Shown here one piece after another: positions 15,191 through 23,766 of a DNA stretch of 42,497 nucleotides. Source of the stretch: CAZABC01 sp964483405 (GTDB lineage Bacteria; Chloroflexota; Limnocylindria; Limnocylindrales; CSP1-4). A program made the translations under genes and the position numbers. The stretch lies in the NCBI GenBank assembly GCA_964483405.1, contig CAZABC010000022.1, positions 1 to 42,497 of the forward strand, read 5' to 3'. The notes under the pieces were generated by a model. That model was given only the letters and a program-made list of their open reading frames with translations. It was not told the origin of the DNA and did not search any database. Position 1 is the first letter of the stretch, and the number at the start of each line of letters is the position of its first letter.

Positions 15191-17386
15191 TCAGCTCCCG
15201 CTCGTCCCGAGAAGGTGGCGCCGCAGGAAGGCGAGGGTGCGCGTGTAGTAGTCACGCCGGTTCTCGCGGCGCTCCCAGCCGTGCGCCTCGTCGTCGTACC
15301 AGACGACCTCGTGGTGCTTGCCCTCGATCTCGAGGGCCTCGACCATCCGCTCGGTCATCAGCGGCACGACCCGCTTGTCGCGCCGGCCGTGGAAGATGAG
15401 GAGCGGCGCCTCGACGCGCTCGGCTCGGAAGACCGGCGAGCCCCGCCGGTAGAGCTCGGCCTTCTCCGGGTCGTCGGGCCGGCCCATCTGGCGCTCGAGA
15501 TCGAGCCGGCCGAGCCGGTCGCCGTGGCGGTAGCTCTCGGCGATGTCCGAGTCGCCGTACAGGTCGACGCCGGCCACCCACAGGCCGGGCTCGTCGACGA
15601 GGGCGCCGAGGACGAGGTAGCCGCCGTACGACCCGCCCCAGACCGCGAGCCGCCCGTCGCACCACGGCTGCTCGGCGAGCCAGCGACCGGCGTCCACGAC
15701 GTCGTGGACGTCGGCGTGACCCCACTCCCCGCGGTTGGCATCGCGGAACGCCCGGCCGTACCCGGTCGAGCCCCGGAAGTCCAGGTCGAGGACGGCGATC
15801 CCCTCGCGGACGAGGAGCTGCGAGAACGGATCCCAGCGCCGGTACGCCTGCCAGGTCGGGCCTCCGTGGAGGTGGACGATCGCCGGCACTCGCGAGCCGC
15901 CGCGCCGCCCGGTGGCGGCGATCGGTCGGTAGAGCGAGCCCTCGAGCGCGAGCCCGTCGCGAGCCGCGATCGAGATCCGCTCGGCGGGCACGGCCCGGTC
16001 GCCGAGCGCCGGCTCGAGGACCGCCGGCAGGCTGCGGGTCACCGGCCGGGGTCGCGCGCCGGGCGCCGCGATGCCGGGAACGGGCAGGACCCAAAGATCC
16101 GGCGGTCGGCCCTCGTGCTCGCCGACCGCGAGGACGGCCGAGCCGTCGTGGAGCCAGTCGACGATCCGCCACAGGCCGGGCCACGGATCGAGCCGGGTCC
16201 CGGTGGTCGCCGCCGTGGCCACCCGCGGCACCTTCGGCGGGCGACCGGGCCCGCGCTTGACCGGGGCCGCCGGGCCGAGCGGACCGATAAGTACCGCGGC
16301 GCACCCGCCGCGGATGCCGAGGTAGGCGACCCGCGAGCCGTCGGGCGAGGCGAGCGGAGCGTAGCCCGGGCCGCCGGTCGGCTCGCCGTGCTCGAGGGGC
16401 TCGGCCGTCAGGCGGGTCCGCTCGCGGAGGGTGGGGTCGAGCCGGACGACCTGGAACCAGCCGTCGGCGTCGGAGACGAAGAGGAGGCTCCCGTCGGGCG
16501 CCCATGCCGCGCCGGTCTCCCATGCTCCGTCGCCGTCGACCCGCTGGGTCGCCCCGGTCGCGACGTCGACGACCGCCAGCTCGAACGTCCCGAGATCGGT
16601 CGGCCGCTGTGCGCCGTAGACGATCCGTGACCCGTCGGGCGACCAGGCGAACTGCTCGACATCGGTCCCGACCGGCGTCAGGGCCGCCGGCTCGGGCGGC
16701 CGCGGAGCCAGCGGCGGGCGGCCGCGGCGCGGGACCGGCGCGTCCACCAGCCAGACCTGCGACCAGCCGCGGCGACGGGAGAGGAAGCCGATCCGGCGGC
16801 CGTCCGGCGACCAGCGTGGCTGGCTGTTCCCCGCCGGGTGCTCAGCGACGATCGTCTGGCGCGAGCCGTCGACCTCGACCACGCCGATGGCGCCGTCGCG
16901 GACGTACGCCAGGCGGCGGCCGTCGGGCGACCACTGGGGTTCGCCGATCGACTTCTCGCTCGCGGTGATCTGGACCGCGACGTCGCCCCGGAGCGGCATC
17001 GTGAAGAGCTGCCTGGCTCCCGCGGCCTCGGCGGTGAACGCGACGATCCGCTCGCGCGGATGGAGCCGGAACTCGCGCGGGGCTTCGACGGCCACGATCG
17101 CCTCGATCGAGGGCGGCTCGACCCGACGCGCCGGCCGTGCCTCGCGCCCGGTGCGGCCAGGGCCACGCGGTCGACCGCGTCTCGCGGGGGTCGGCGTGGG
17201 CGCGGGCTCGGCGGTGGCCTCTGCTCCCGCCCCGGCTGCGACGTCCGGAGCGGGTCCGGGCCCGGGCGACCGGGCCTCGGCGGGCGGCACGTCGGCGGAC
17301 CCGGTCGCCAGCGGGCCGGCGACAGCGGCGGGGCGGACCTTGGGCGGACGCCCGCGGCGGCGGGGCGCGGACGGGTCGGGCGGCAT
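15191..17386 (-). CDS. S9 family (prolyl oligopeptidase-type) peptidase with AT-hook-like motifs
   Basis: 731 aa, cytoplasmic. Residues about 105-490 form a WD40-like beta-propeller with repeated WSPDGxR motifs; the C-terminal alpha/beta-hydrolase has the oxyanion HLHGGP, nucleophile WGGSYGG (Ser586), Asp670 in HGRRDKRV and His702 in DDEAHGW, so the triad is complete. Unusually, four RGRPPK-type motifs occur: residues 9-16 and 69-74 in a disordered Pro/Ala N-terminal extension of about 95 aa, 220-226 and 377-385 in propeller loops. These match the core of eukaryotic AT-hooks (GRP flanked by Arg/Lys). Start ATG overlaps the DinB gene stop (TGATG) and has GAGGAGG upstream. Family members cleave peptides, often at Pro or Ala. 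Confidence 0.9.
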   Translation of the reverse strand: MPPDPSAPRRRGRPPKVRPAAVAGPLATGSADVPPAEARSPGPGPAPDVAAGAGAEATAEPAPTPTPARRGRPRGPGRTGREARPARRVEPPSIEAIVAVEAPREFRLHPRERIVAFTAEAAGARQLFTMPLRGDVAVQITASEKSIGEPQWSPDGRRLAYVRDGAIGVVEVDGSRQTIVAEHPAGNSQPRWSPDGRRIGFLSRRRGWSQVWLVDAPVPRRGRPPLAPRPPEPAALTPVGTDVEQFAWSPDGSRIVYGAQRPTDLGTFELAVVDVATGATQRVDGDGAWETGAAWAPDGSLLFVSDADGWFQVVRLDPTLRERTRLTAEPLEHGEPTGGPGYAPLASPDGSRVAYLGIRGGCAAVLIGPLGPAAPVKRGPGRPPKVPRVATAATTGTRLDPWPGLWRIVDWLHDGSAVLAVGEHEGRPPDLWVLPVPGIAAPGARPRPVTRSLPAVLEPALGDRAVPAERISIAARDGLALEGSLYRPIAATGRRGGSRVPAIVHLHGGPTWQAYRRWDPFSQLLVREGIAVLDLDFRGSTGYGRAFRDANRGEWGHADVHDVVDAGRWLAEQPWCDGRLAVWGGSYGGYLVLGALVDEPGLWVAGVDLYGDSDIAESYRHGDRLGRLDLERQMGRPDDPEKAELYRRGSPVFRAERVEAPLLIFHGRRDKRVVPLMTERMVEALEIEGKHHEVVWYDDEAHGWERRENRRDYYTRTLAFLRRHLLGTSGS

Positions 17387-18477
17387 CAGGACGGGACCTC
17401 CTCGGGTGGCCAATCGACCCGGGCACACCACGGCCCGACCATGGCCAGGTGCGACCGGACGTGTCCGTGCAGGCATTCGTAAGCCCAGGACCAGCCGTCG
17501 ACCGTCCACAGCAGGCCGGGCGCCATCGCCCCGACGGCGGCGAGCAGCCGGTCGTGGGTCACGTGGAACCGGTCGCGGACGGCCGCCGGCGAGAGGTGGC
17601 GGCGGCGCTCGAGCCTAGCCGCGTTCCAGGCGTCGAAGCCCTCCTCGGGCCCCTCCTCCCAGGCGCCGGTCCCGGCATGGGCCTCGATGACCCGGGCGCC
17701 CTCCTCGAACCAGTCGGCGACGTGAGCGACATGGTCGCGGAGCGTCCAGGCGGGGGTCAGCTCCGCGGTCGTCCAGCGGTCGAGCGGGACGGCCTCGACG
17801 AGGTCGTGCCAGGCCGCCATCGCCGCGGCCTCGTCGGCGAGGAAGGCCGCGACACGGGCGGCGTCGTCGTCGCCGGTCGGCTGCGGGTCCGGCACGAAGG
17901 GGTCGTGCTGCGCCTGTCGCTCGCGGAGGTGATCGGCCCACGGCTCGAGGACCGCGAGATGGTCGAGCTGGTGGCCGTGGAGCGTCATGTAGACCCAGCT
18001 CCAGGCGTCGTCGGTCCGGATCGTCGCGGGCGACAGCCCCCGAGCGACCTCGACGAGCCGGCGATGGCCGTCGGCGAGCCGCCGGCGCACCTCGGCGGGC
18101 GGCAGCCGGTCCCACTCGGAGCGCAGCCGCTCGTTGTAGCGGTCGTAGTCGCCCCCGTCGTAGTCGTCGTCGCTCGGCCAGGCACCGGTCTCGATCGCCC
18201 GGCCGACGAACCCGACGGCGAGCTCCTGCCAGTGGGCGACGTGGGCGACATGGTCGAGGAGCGACCAGTCGGGGCCGCCGGCATCCGACCGGGCGGCGCC
18301 GGGGAGGCGCCAGGCGGCGTCGTCCAGACCGGTCCAGCTCGCGACGAAGCGGTCCCAGATCGCCTGCTCGTCGGCCCACAGGTCGCGGTCGGGGGCCCGC
18401 AAGTCGACGGCTCGAACGGCGGCGAGCGGCGCTCGACGGAGATCGATCGCGGGCGCGTCGGCCGGTGGCGGCGTCAA
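17386..18477 (-). CDS. Tandem DinB-like protein
   Basis: 363 aa containing two copies of a DinB/maleylpyruvate-isomerase-like four-helix bundle. The halves align by WSLLDHVAHVAHWQELA versus WTLRDHVAHVADWFEEGA, and WSWVYMTLHGHQLDHLA versus WSWAYECLHGHVRSHLA; these His residues are the expected metal ligands in each half. Such proteins are often thiol-dependent S-transferases or metal-binding proteins; the actual substrate is unknown. I place the start at TTG (18477): it overlaps the proC stop as TTGA and has GAGGGG about ten bases upstream, while no ATG or GTG is available before the conserved region. Second gene of the proC operon. Confidence 0.78.
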   Translation of the reverse strand: MTPPPADAPAIDLRRAPLAAVRAVDLRAPDRDLWADEQAIWDRFVASWTGLDDAAWRLPGAARSDAGGPDWSLLDHVAHVAHWQELAVGFVGRAIETGAWPSDDDYDGGDYDRYNERLRSEWDRLPPAEVRRRLADGHRRLVEVARGLSPATIRTDDAWSWVYMTLHGHQLDHLAVLEPWADHLRERQAQHDPFVPDPQPTGDDDAARVAAFLADEAAAMAAWHDLVEAVPLDRWTTAELTPAWTLRDHVAHVADWFEEGARVIEAHAGTGAWEEGPEEGFDAWNAARLERRRHLSPAAVRDRFHVTHDRLLAAVGAMAPGLLWTVDGWSWAYECLHGHVRSHLAMVGPWCARVDWPPEEVPS

Positions 18478-19376
18478 CGCGATCGCGCCCCTCGGGACGC
18501 GGTCCCGGGCCGGGCCTTCGACGGGGCCGGCTCGCCCGGGGAGGTGCTCGCCTCGAGCTGGTCGCCGAGCTCGACCGTCCGGTGATAGGCCGCCCACACC
18601 GCCTCCGACAGGACGGTCCGGAGCCGCCCGGACTCGAGCTCGTGGAGAGCGGCGGCGCTGGTGCCGCCGGGCGAGGTCACCATGTTCCGGAGCTCGGCCG
18701 GGTGCATCCCGGACTGCTTGGCGAAGAGCGTGCTGCCCTCGAGCGTCTCGATGACGAGGTCGTGCGCGATGTGGCGCGGGAAGCCGAGATGGACGGCCGC
18801 GTCGATCAGCGCCTCCATGACGAGGAAGACGTAGGTCGGGCCGGTCCCGCTGACGGCGGTCGCCATCGCCACGAACTTCTCGTCGTCGACCTCGAGTTCG
18901 GCTCCGAGGGCCCGGAGGAGCGCCGAGGCCTGGGCTCGCTGGACCTCCGTCGTCGCCGGTGTCGCGTACCAGACGGTCATCCCGCGGCCGAGGCGGGCCG
19001 GCGTGTTCGGCATGCTCCGGACGACCTGGTCGTGGCCGAGGATCCCGGTCAGCGCCGTCGTCGTCGCACCGGCGAGGACCGACAGGACGAGCTGGCCGCG
19101 CCGGAGCTGCGGCGCGAGCTCGCGCCCGACCCGGGCGAGCATCTGCGGCTTGATCGCGAGGAGGATGACGTCAGCATCGACGACGGCCTCGGCGTTCGTC
19201 GCGACCGTCCGGATCCCGTACTCGGTCGCGAGGTGCGTCCGGCGGTCGACCCGGGCGTGGCTGGCGACGATGTGGTCCGGCTCGACGAGTCCGGCCCGGA
19301 GCAGCCCGCCGATCATCGCCTCGGCCATGACGCCGGAGCCGACGGTCGCGATCGTGAGGCCGGAGAGCGGGGACAT
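18474..19376 (-). CDS. proC: Pyrroline-5-carboxylate reductase
   Basis: 300 aa. N-terminal Rossmann fold (LTIATVGSGVMAEAMIGGLL), then ILLAIKPQ, VVRSMPNTPARLGRGMTVW and the C-terminal dimer/substrate helices with AVSGTGPTYVFLVMEALIDAAV and MVTSPGGTSAAALHELE, all diagnostic of ProC. It reduces P5C to L-proline with NAD(P)H, the last step of proline synthesis. A Ser/Pro/Ala/Arg-rich tail of about 25 residues beyond the family end is poorly conserved. First gene of an operon that also encodes an S9 peptidase and proline dehydrogenase. TATACT seven bases before the ATG and the absence of a Shine-Dalgarno suggest a leaderless transcript. Confidence 0.95.
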   Translation of the reverse strand: MSPLSGLTIATVGSGVMAEAMIGGLLRAGLVEPDHIVASHARVDRRTHLATEYGIRTVATNAEAVVDADVILLAIKPQMLARVGRELAPQLRRGQLVLSVLAGATTTALTGILGHDQVVRSMPNTPARLGRGMTVWYATPATTEVQRAQASALLRALGAELEVDDEKFVAMATAVSGTGPTYVFLVMEALIDAAVHLGFPRHIAHDLVIETLEGSTLFAKQSGMHPAELRNMVTSPGGTSAAALHELESGRLRTVLSEAVWAAYHRTVELGDQLEASTSPGEPAPSKARPGTASRGARSR

Positions 19377-19383
19377 CGGCGGG

Positions 19384-19389
19384 AGTATA
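19384..19389 (-). promoter_or_regulatory. -10 box of proC operon
   Basis: TATACT on the minus strand, perfectly spaced (seven bases) to put transcription start at the proC ATG. No -35 hexamer is evident. Confidence 0.55.
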
Positions 19390-19430
19390 CGGGCGGGAGC
19401 GGCCGCATCCGGTGCATTCCCACGGGCCGC

Positions 19431-19467
19431 GACGCCATCGATGGCGTCCGGGGACCGCATTGCGGTC
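19431..19467. terminator. Double inverted repeat after methyltransferase gene
   Basis: GACGCCATC is followed directly by GATGGCGTC (19431-19448), and GACCGCA faces TGCGGTC around one base (19453-19467), the second overlapping the methyltransferase stop. On the minus strand they lie just after the gene and are candidate terminators. Confidence 0.45.
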
Positions 19468-20305
19468 AGCGGGTGGCCTCGACGAGCAGGAACCGGCCAC
19501 ACGGCTCGATGGTCGTCGCCGCGAACCCGCCCGACCGAAGGGCCGCCTCGACGGCGGCGACCGCCACCGGCCGCGGGCCGGGCACCGCCTCGTCGACGAC
19601 CGGGTTCGCATGGTCACCGACGAAGCGCTCGATCCCGAGGAAGCGGCCGCCGGGCCGGAGCCAGGCGGCGAGCAGCCCAGCCAGCGACGCGAGGTCCGCC
19701 GTCGCCGTCCGGCCGACGAGGAACGCGCCGAAGACGAGATCGACCGCCCGGTCGGGCGGCGCCCATGGGTCACGCCGGTGGAGGTGGGCGCGGAGGCCGT
19801 GGGCGAGCAGCCGCGCCCTCGCGGCATCGAGCGCGGGCCCGTCGGCGTCGAGGACCGTGAGATCGAGGCGGCCGGCGATCAGCGGCGCCCACCAGCCGCG
19901 CCCGGCGCCCGGCTCCACCGCCTCCCCGGCCGCCGGCAGCCGGGCGTCGAGCCGCAGGGTGACGGCGTCGAGGTCCGCGGCGAACCGGGCGTCGTCGATC
20001 GCGCCCGCGGTGTGGACGCCGGCCCGCCGATACCAGTCGTCGGGCGGCGCGGAGGCGAGCGGCGACGGCACGGGGGCGAGCGGTGCCGCGGCCGGCGCGG
20101 CGGCGCGCTCGGTGGGGGCGGACCGCGGCCGGGCACGGCCCCGCTCTTCGAGCGCGGCGCGGAGCCGGAAGCGGAGGAACCCGTTGTCGCCGGCGCGCCC
20201 GACGCAGGCCGGACAGAGCTGCGCCCAGCCCTCGACCGCGTCGGCGTCGCGGGTCGCGTGATGCGTGCCGCACCAGAGACAGTCGAACGTCGCGAGGTAC
20301 GGCAT
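19466..20305 (-). CDS. Methyltransferase-like protein with N-terminal zinc ribbon
   Basis: 279 aa. The N-terminus has two CxxC pairs (Cys9/12, Cys31/34), a likely zinc ribbon; an Ala/Pro-rich linker follows; the C-terminal about 180 aa look like a class I SAM-dependent methyltransferase, with a degenerate motif I (VEPGAGRGWWAPLIAG), acidic strand-2 end LTVLDADGPALDAAR, a DLVFGAFLVGR strand 4 and LRPGGRFLGIERF. The substrate is unknown. Start ATG lies two bases after the binding-protein stop, so both form one operon. Similar zinc-ribbon methyltransferase-like proteins act on nucleic acids or small molecules; I cannot decide. Confidence 0.7.
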   Translation of the reverse strand: MPYLATFDCLWCGTHHATRDADAVEGWAQLCPACVGRAGDNGFLRFRLRAALEERGRARPRSAPTERAAAPAAAPLAPVPSPLASAPPDDWYRRAGVHTAGAIDDARFAADLDAVTLRLDARLPAAGEAVEPGAGRGWWAPLIAGRLDLTVLDADGPALDAARARLLAHGLRAHLHRRDPWAPPDRAVDLVFGAFLVGRTATADLASLAGLLAAWLRPGGRFLGIERFVGDHANPVVDEAVPGPRPVAVAAVEAALRSGGFAATTIEPCGRFLLVEATR

Positions 20306-20307
20306 CG

Positions 20308-21228
20308 TCAGAGGAGCGGGGTCCAGCTGCCGGACGGCGCGACGTCGACGAAGGTGTCCGGATCGAGGAGCTCGGCCAGCAACGCGATCCCGTCGACGAG
20401 CCGCGGGCCCGGCCGTCCGAAGTAGGCGGGTCCGTCGACGACGAACACCTGGCCGTGGCGGACGGCCCGCAGCCGGTCCCAGCTCGCCGGCCGGCGCGTC
20501 CGGGCCCACTCGTCGAGCGCCGCCTCGCGGCCACGGAACCGATGGGCGAGGACGAGGACCTCGGGGTCGACCTCCCGGACGGCCGCCCAGGTCGTCGGCG
20601 CGGACCGCTCCCCCTCCCGGCCGAGCAGCTCCCAGCCGCCGGCCCGACGGACCTGCTCGGGGACCCACCGGCCGGTCGCCCACGGCGGATCGAAGGCCTC
20701 GACGACGACGACCCGGGTCGGCTGCCGACCCGCCTGGCGGCCCGCCTGGACCCGCCGCTCGAGCCGGCCGAGCCGGCCCCGCAGCCGCTCGACGAGCCGC
20801 ATCGCCGACGCCTCGGTCCCGGTCATCGCGCCGACGGTCGTGAGCGCGTGGAACACCCCCTCGAGCGTCGTCGGGGCGAGCGAGACGACGGCGACCTCGT
20901 CGCCCGCGAGTCGCGCCGCCGCGCGCACGGCCGACTCGGCGGGGACGTCCGGGTCGGCCGGGTCTCCGGTGAGGATGAGGTCCGGGTGGAGCGCGGCGAC
21001 CGCCGCGGCGTCGAGCGAGACGACCCGGGCCCCGCCATCGGCGGCCGCGACGAGCCGTCGATGGACGGCCCGGTCGCGACCGACCCGCCGAACGAGCGAC
21101 CGGGTGACGACGCGGCACCGGGCGCCGGCCGGGAGGGTCGAGGCGTGGTCGACGCCGACGAGCCGACGGCCGAGACCGAGGGCGATCACGATCTCGGTCG
21201 CGGCCGGCAGGAGCGAGACGATCCGCAC
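20308..21228 (-). CDS. Cobalamin-type (BtuF-like) substrate-binding protein
   Basis: 306 aa, periplasmic-binding fold of the TroA/BtuF cluster: MRIVSLLPAATEIVIALGLG, LVGVDHAST, HPDLILTGDP and the C-terminal VRHGQVFVVDGPAYFGRPGPRLVDGIALLAELL are typical of proteins annotated cobalamin-binding. No signal peptide or lipobox is visible from this start and no BtuC/D genes are adjacent, so it may be a cytoplasmic member of the family. The GTG at 21228 follows a TAGACT box (21235-21240, minus strand) by six bases, implying a leaderless mRNA. It precedes the methyltransferase-like gene in the same operon. Confidence 0.78.
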   Translation of the reverse strand: MRIVSLLPAATEIVIALGLGRRLVGVDHASTLPAGARCRVVTRSLVRRVGRDRAVHRRLVAAADGGARVVSLDAAAVAALHPDLILTGDPADPDVPAESAVRAAARLAGDEVAVVSLAPTTLEGVFHALTTVGAMTGTEASAMRLVERLRGRLGRLERRVQAGRQAGRQPTRVVVVEAFDPPWATGRWVPEQVRRAGGWELLGREGERSAPTTWAAVREVDPEVLVLAHRFRGREAALDEWARTRRPASWDRLRAVRHGQVFVVDGPAYFGRPGPRLVDGIALLAELLDPDTFVDVAPSGSWTPLL

Positions 21229-21234
21229 GAGCCG

Positions 21235-21240
21235 AGTCTA
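21235..21240 (-). promoter_or_regulatory. -10 box of binding-protein gene
   Basis: TAGACT on the minus strand, six bases before the GTG start. Confidence 0.5.
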
Positions 21241-21315
21241 GTCGTGGCGACGTATCGGCCCATTACGCGGGGGCGCTCCTCATCGGAGCCCCGGGCCACC
21301 GTCGAGCGGATGCGA

Positions 21316-21341
21316 TCGAGCCCGGCGATCGCCGGGCTCGA
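21316..21341. repeat. Perfect 26-bp palindrome
   Basis: TCGAGCCCGGCGA is followed directly by its reverse complement TCGCCGGGCTCGA. It lies between the binding-protein promoter and gap 3, downstream of the ferredoxin gene. It could be the ferredoxin terminator or a dimeric operator. Confidence 0.7.
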
Positions 21342-21364
21342 CGGTGCGGTCGTCAGTCGCTGCG

Positions 21365-21464
21365 NNNNNNNNNNNNNNNNNNNNNNNNNNNNNNNNNNNN
21401 NNNNNNNNNNNNNNNNNNNNNNNNNNNNNNNNNNNNNNNNNNNNNNNNNNNNNNNNNNNNNNNN
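21365..21464. other. Assembly gap 3 (100 N)
   Basis: Exactly 100 N between a palindromic stretch and a 16-bp tandem repeat. The region 21229-21515 holds no visible gene. Confidence 0.97.
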
Positions 21465-21515
21465 GCGTCCGGTCGACGCCGCGTCCGGTCGACGCCGGGT
21501 CCGGTCGACGCCGGG

Positions 21516-21517
<2 letters not shown>
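21465..21517. repeat. 16-bp tandem repeat beside gap 3
   Basis: gcgtccggtcgacgcc at 21465-21480 and 21481-21496, a one-mismatch copy (gggtcc...) at 21497-21512 and a partial fourth running into the ferredoxin stop. Each unit contains the GGTCGAC core; the array probably continues into the gap. Confidence 0.9.
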
Positions 21518-21806
<289 letters not shown>

Positions 21807-21917
21807 TCGATCGTCTCCTCGAGGCGTGAAAGTCCGGCTCCCGCGCCCGCACGACGAGCCGGGATCGGGCTGAGCGTAGCACCCCGGCCGACCGTCCGGA
21901 ACGTCCGGACGGCAGGC

Positions 21918-22511
21918 TCAGGGACCGGCCGAGCGGCCTGCCGCGCCCGTGACCGGGGCGTCACCGGCGATGCGGACGTCCGCCCGCATCCCCTTCGCGT
22001 AGTGGCCGGGGACGTGGCAGCCGACGATGAGCCGGCCGGCCTCGACCGGGTCGGCCGGGACGGTCCAGAGCACGTCGACGCGCTCGCCCGAGGCGACGAC
22101 CACCCGCAGCCCGGCGACGTCCGGCGGGACGCTGACGACCGGGGTCGGCCCGGGAGGCGCCCCGACCGTGGCCGCCTCCGCCATCTCCCAGGCGTCCTGG
22201 ACGGCCTGGTCGCCGATGATCGCCTCGTGCCAGTCGAGGCCGGCGTTGACGACGTGGAGCAGGACGGTCTCGCCCGGCAGGAGGTCGAGCGGGTCGGGCT
22301 CGAACGAGTAGTCGCGGGCGATGAGGTTCACCTCACGCGGCCGCTCGACCGTCCCGGCGCTCGGCGGCGGGGTCTCGGGCGCCGGTCCGGCATCGCAGGC
22401 GGCCACGGCGGCGGCGACCACCAGGGCGACGGCGATCGCGACCGGGCTCCCCCTGCGCAGCGGGCGAGGCGACGAGGCGAAGGGTGACGGAACGCGTCGC
22501 GGCGGGACCAT
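21918..22511 (-). CDS. Cupredoxin-domain lipoprotein
   Basis: 197 aa. A long N-terminus leads to a hydrophobic helix and a lipobox (VAAAVAAC, Cys about residue 39), then a Pro-rich linker and a plastocyanin-like domain. Copper ligands can be read as His in GLDWHEAII and Cys-His-Met in VGCHVPGHYAKGM, the type-1 site order. It is probably tethered to the outer leaflet and carries electrons or copper; oxidase genes that use similar domains are at 29823-34611. TAGACT (22521-22526, minus strand) lies nine bases before the ATG. It is divergent from the polyamine transporter operon. Confidence 0.8.
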   Translation of the reverse strand: MVPPRRVPSPFASSPRPLRRGSPVAIAVALVVAAAVAACDAGPAPETPPPSAGTVERPREVNLIARDYSFEPDPLDLLPGETVLLHVVNAGLDWHEAIIGDQAVQDAWEMAEAATVGAPPGPTPVVSVPPDVAGLRVVVASGERVDVLWTVPADPVEAGRLIVGCHVPGHYAKGMRADVRIAGDAPVTGAAGRSAGP

Positions 22512-22685
22512 GGAGGGCGGAGTCTACCGCCGCGCTATTGACAGCGGCCATCGGCGACGGCGACCATTCCGCCTCGGGCAAGGGGCCGCCGGGAGCCGCG
22601 CCCGCACGCCGCCGCTCGCCGACCGCCCCCGAGCCGTCGTCGTCAACGAGTCCACCGTCGTCGCGCCCCCGTCCGAGGACCGTCC

Positions 22686-23747
22686 GTGACCGAGTCCCGT
22701 CCCGCAGCTGCCGCCGGCGTCCCCGCCGTTCGCCTCACGAGCCTCGTGAAGCGCTACGGCGACGTCGAGGCCGTGGCCGGGATCGACCTCGAGATCCGCG
22801 ACGGCGAGTTCTTCTCGATGCTCGGCCCCTCGGGCTCGGGCAAGACGACGACCCTCCGGATGATCGCCGGCTTCGAGATCCCGACGGCCGGCACGGTCGA
22901 GCTGCACGGCGAGGACGTGACCGGCCTCGCCCCGTTCGACCGCGACGTGAACACGGTCTTCCAGGACTACGCGCTGTTCCCCCACCTGACGGTCGGCGAC
23001 AACGTCGCCTACGGCCTGGTCGTCCGGAAGGTGCCGAAGTCGGAGCGGGCCGCCCGGGTCGCCGAGGCGCTGCGGATGGTCCGGCTCGAGGGCTACGACG
23101 GCCGGAAGCCGTCGCAGCTGTCGGGCGGCCAGCGCCAGCGGGTCGCCCTCGCCCGCGCGCTCGTGAACCGGCCCCGGGTGCTGCTCCTCGACGAGCCGCT
23201 CGGGGCGCTCGACCTCAAGCTCCGCGAGGAGATGCAGATCGAGCTCAAGCGCATCCAGCAGGAAGTCGGGATCACGTTCGTCTACGTCACCCACGACCAG
23301 GAGGAGGCGCTCACGATGAGCGACCGCCTGGCCGTCTTCAACCACGGTCGGATCGAGCAGCTCGGGCCGCCGGCCGAGGTCTACGAGCATCCGGCCACGC
23401 GGTTCGTGGCCGGGTTCGTGGGTACCTCGAACCTCCTCGAGGGCGGGGCCGCCCGCGCGATCGTCGGTCGTGACGGGACGTTCACCGTCCGGCCCGAGAA
23501 GATCCGGATCGCCGCTCCGGCGGTGGAGCCGGGGCCCGACGAGGTCGCCGCCCCGGGGCGGATCCAGGAGGTCGTGTACGTCGGGCCGGACACCCGGTAC
23601 ATCGTGGCCCTCGAGGCGGGTGCCCGACTCGTCGTCACCGAGCAGAACCTCGCGACGTCCTCGACCGAGGCGCTCGCGGCCCAGGGCCGGGATGTCCGGC
23701 TCATCTGGAAGCGGCACCACTGCCTCCCCGTGGCCGGGGAGGCATAG
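22686..23747 (+). CDS. potA: Spermidine/putrescine-type ABC transporter ATP-binding protein
   Basis: 353 aa. Walker A MLGPSGSGKTTT, Q-loop VFQDYALFPHLTV, signature QLSGGQRQRVALARAL, Walker B LLLDEPLGALD and the H-loop VYVTHDQEEAL are all intact, followed by a TOBE-type domain (residues about 240-350) with FTVRPEKIRI. This is the MOI/CUT1 architecture of PotA-like proteins that energise polyamine or related importers. The start is GTG at 22686. It is the first gene of a four-gene importer operon (ATPase, binding protein, two permeases). A TTGACA at 22538-22543 lies upstream but a matching -10 box is not convincing. Confidence 0.93.
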   Translation: MTESRPAAAAGVPAVRLTSLVKRYGDVEAVAGIDLEIRDGEFFSMLGPSGSGKTTTLRMIAGFEIPTAGTVELHGEDVTGLAPFDRDVNTVFQDYALFPHLTVGDNVAYGLVVRKVPKSERAARVAEALRMVRLEGYDGRKPSQLSGGQRQRVALARALVNRPRVLLLDEPLGALDLKLREEMQIELKRIQQEVGITFVYVTHDQEEALTMSDRLAVFNHGRIEQLGPPAEVYEHPATRFVAGFVGTSNLLEGGAARAIVGRDGTFTVRPEKIRIAAPAVEPGPDEVAAPGRIQEVVYVGPDTRYIVALEAGARLVVTEQNLATSSTEALAAQGRDVRLIWKRHHCLPVAGEA

Positions 23748-23766
23748 GCATGGAGGAGGATCGGAC

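Noticed and set aside
22538..22543. TTGACA as -35 of the polyamine transporter operon
   Set aside because: No acceptable -10 at 16-18 bases, and other promoters in the window show no such -35; probably chance.
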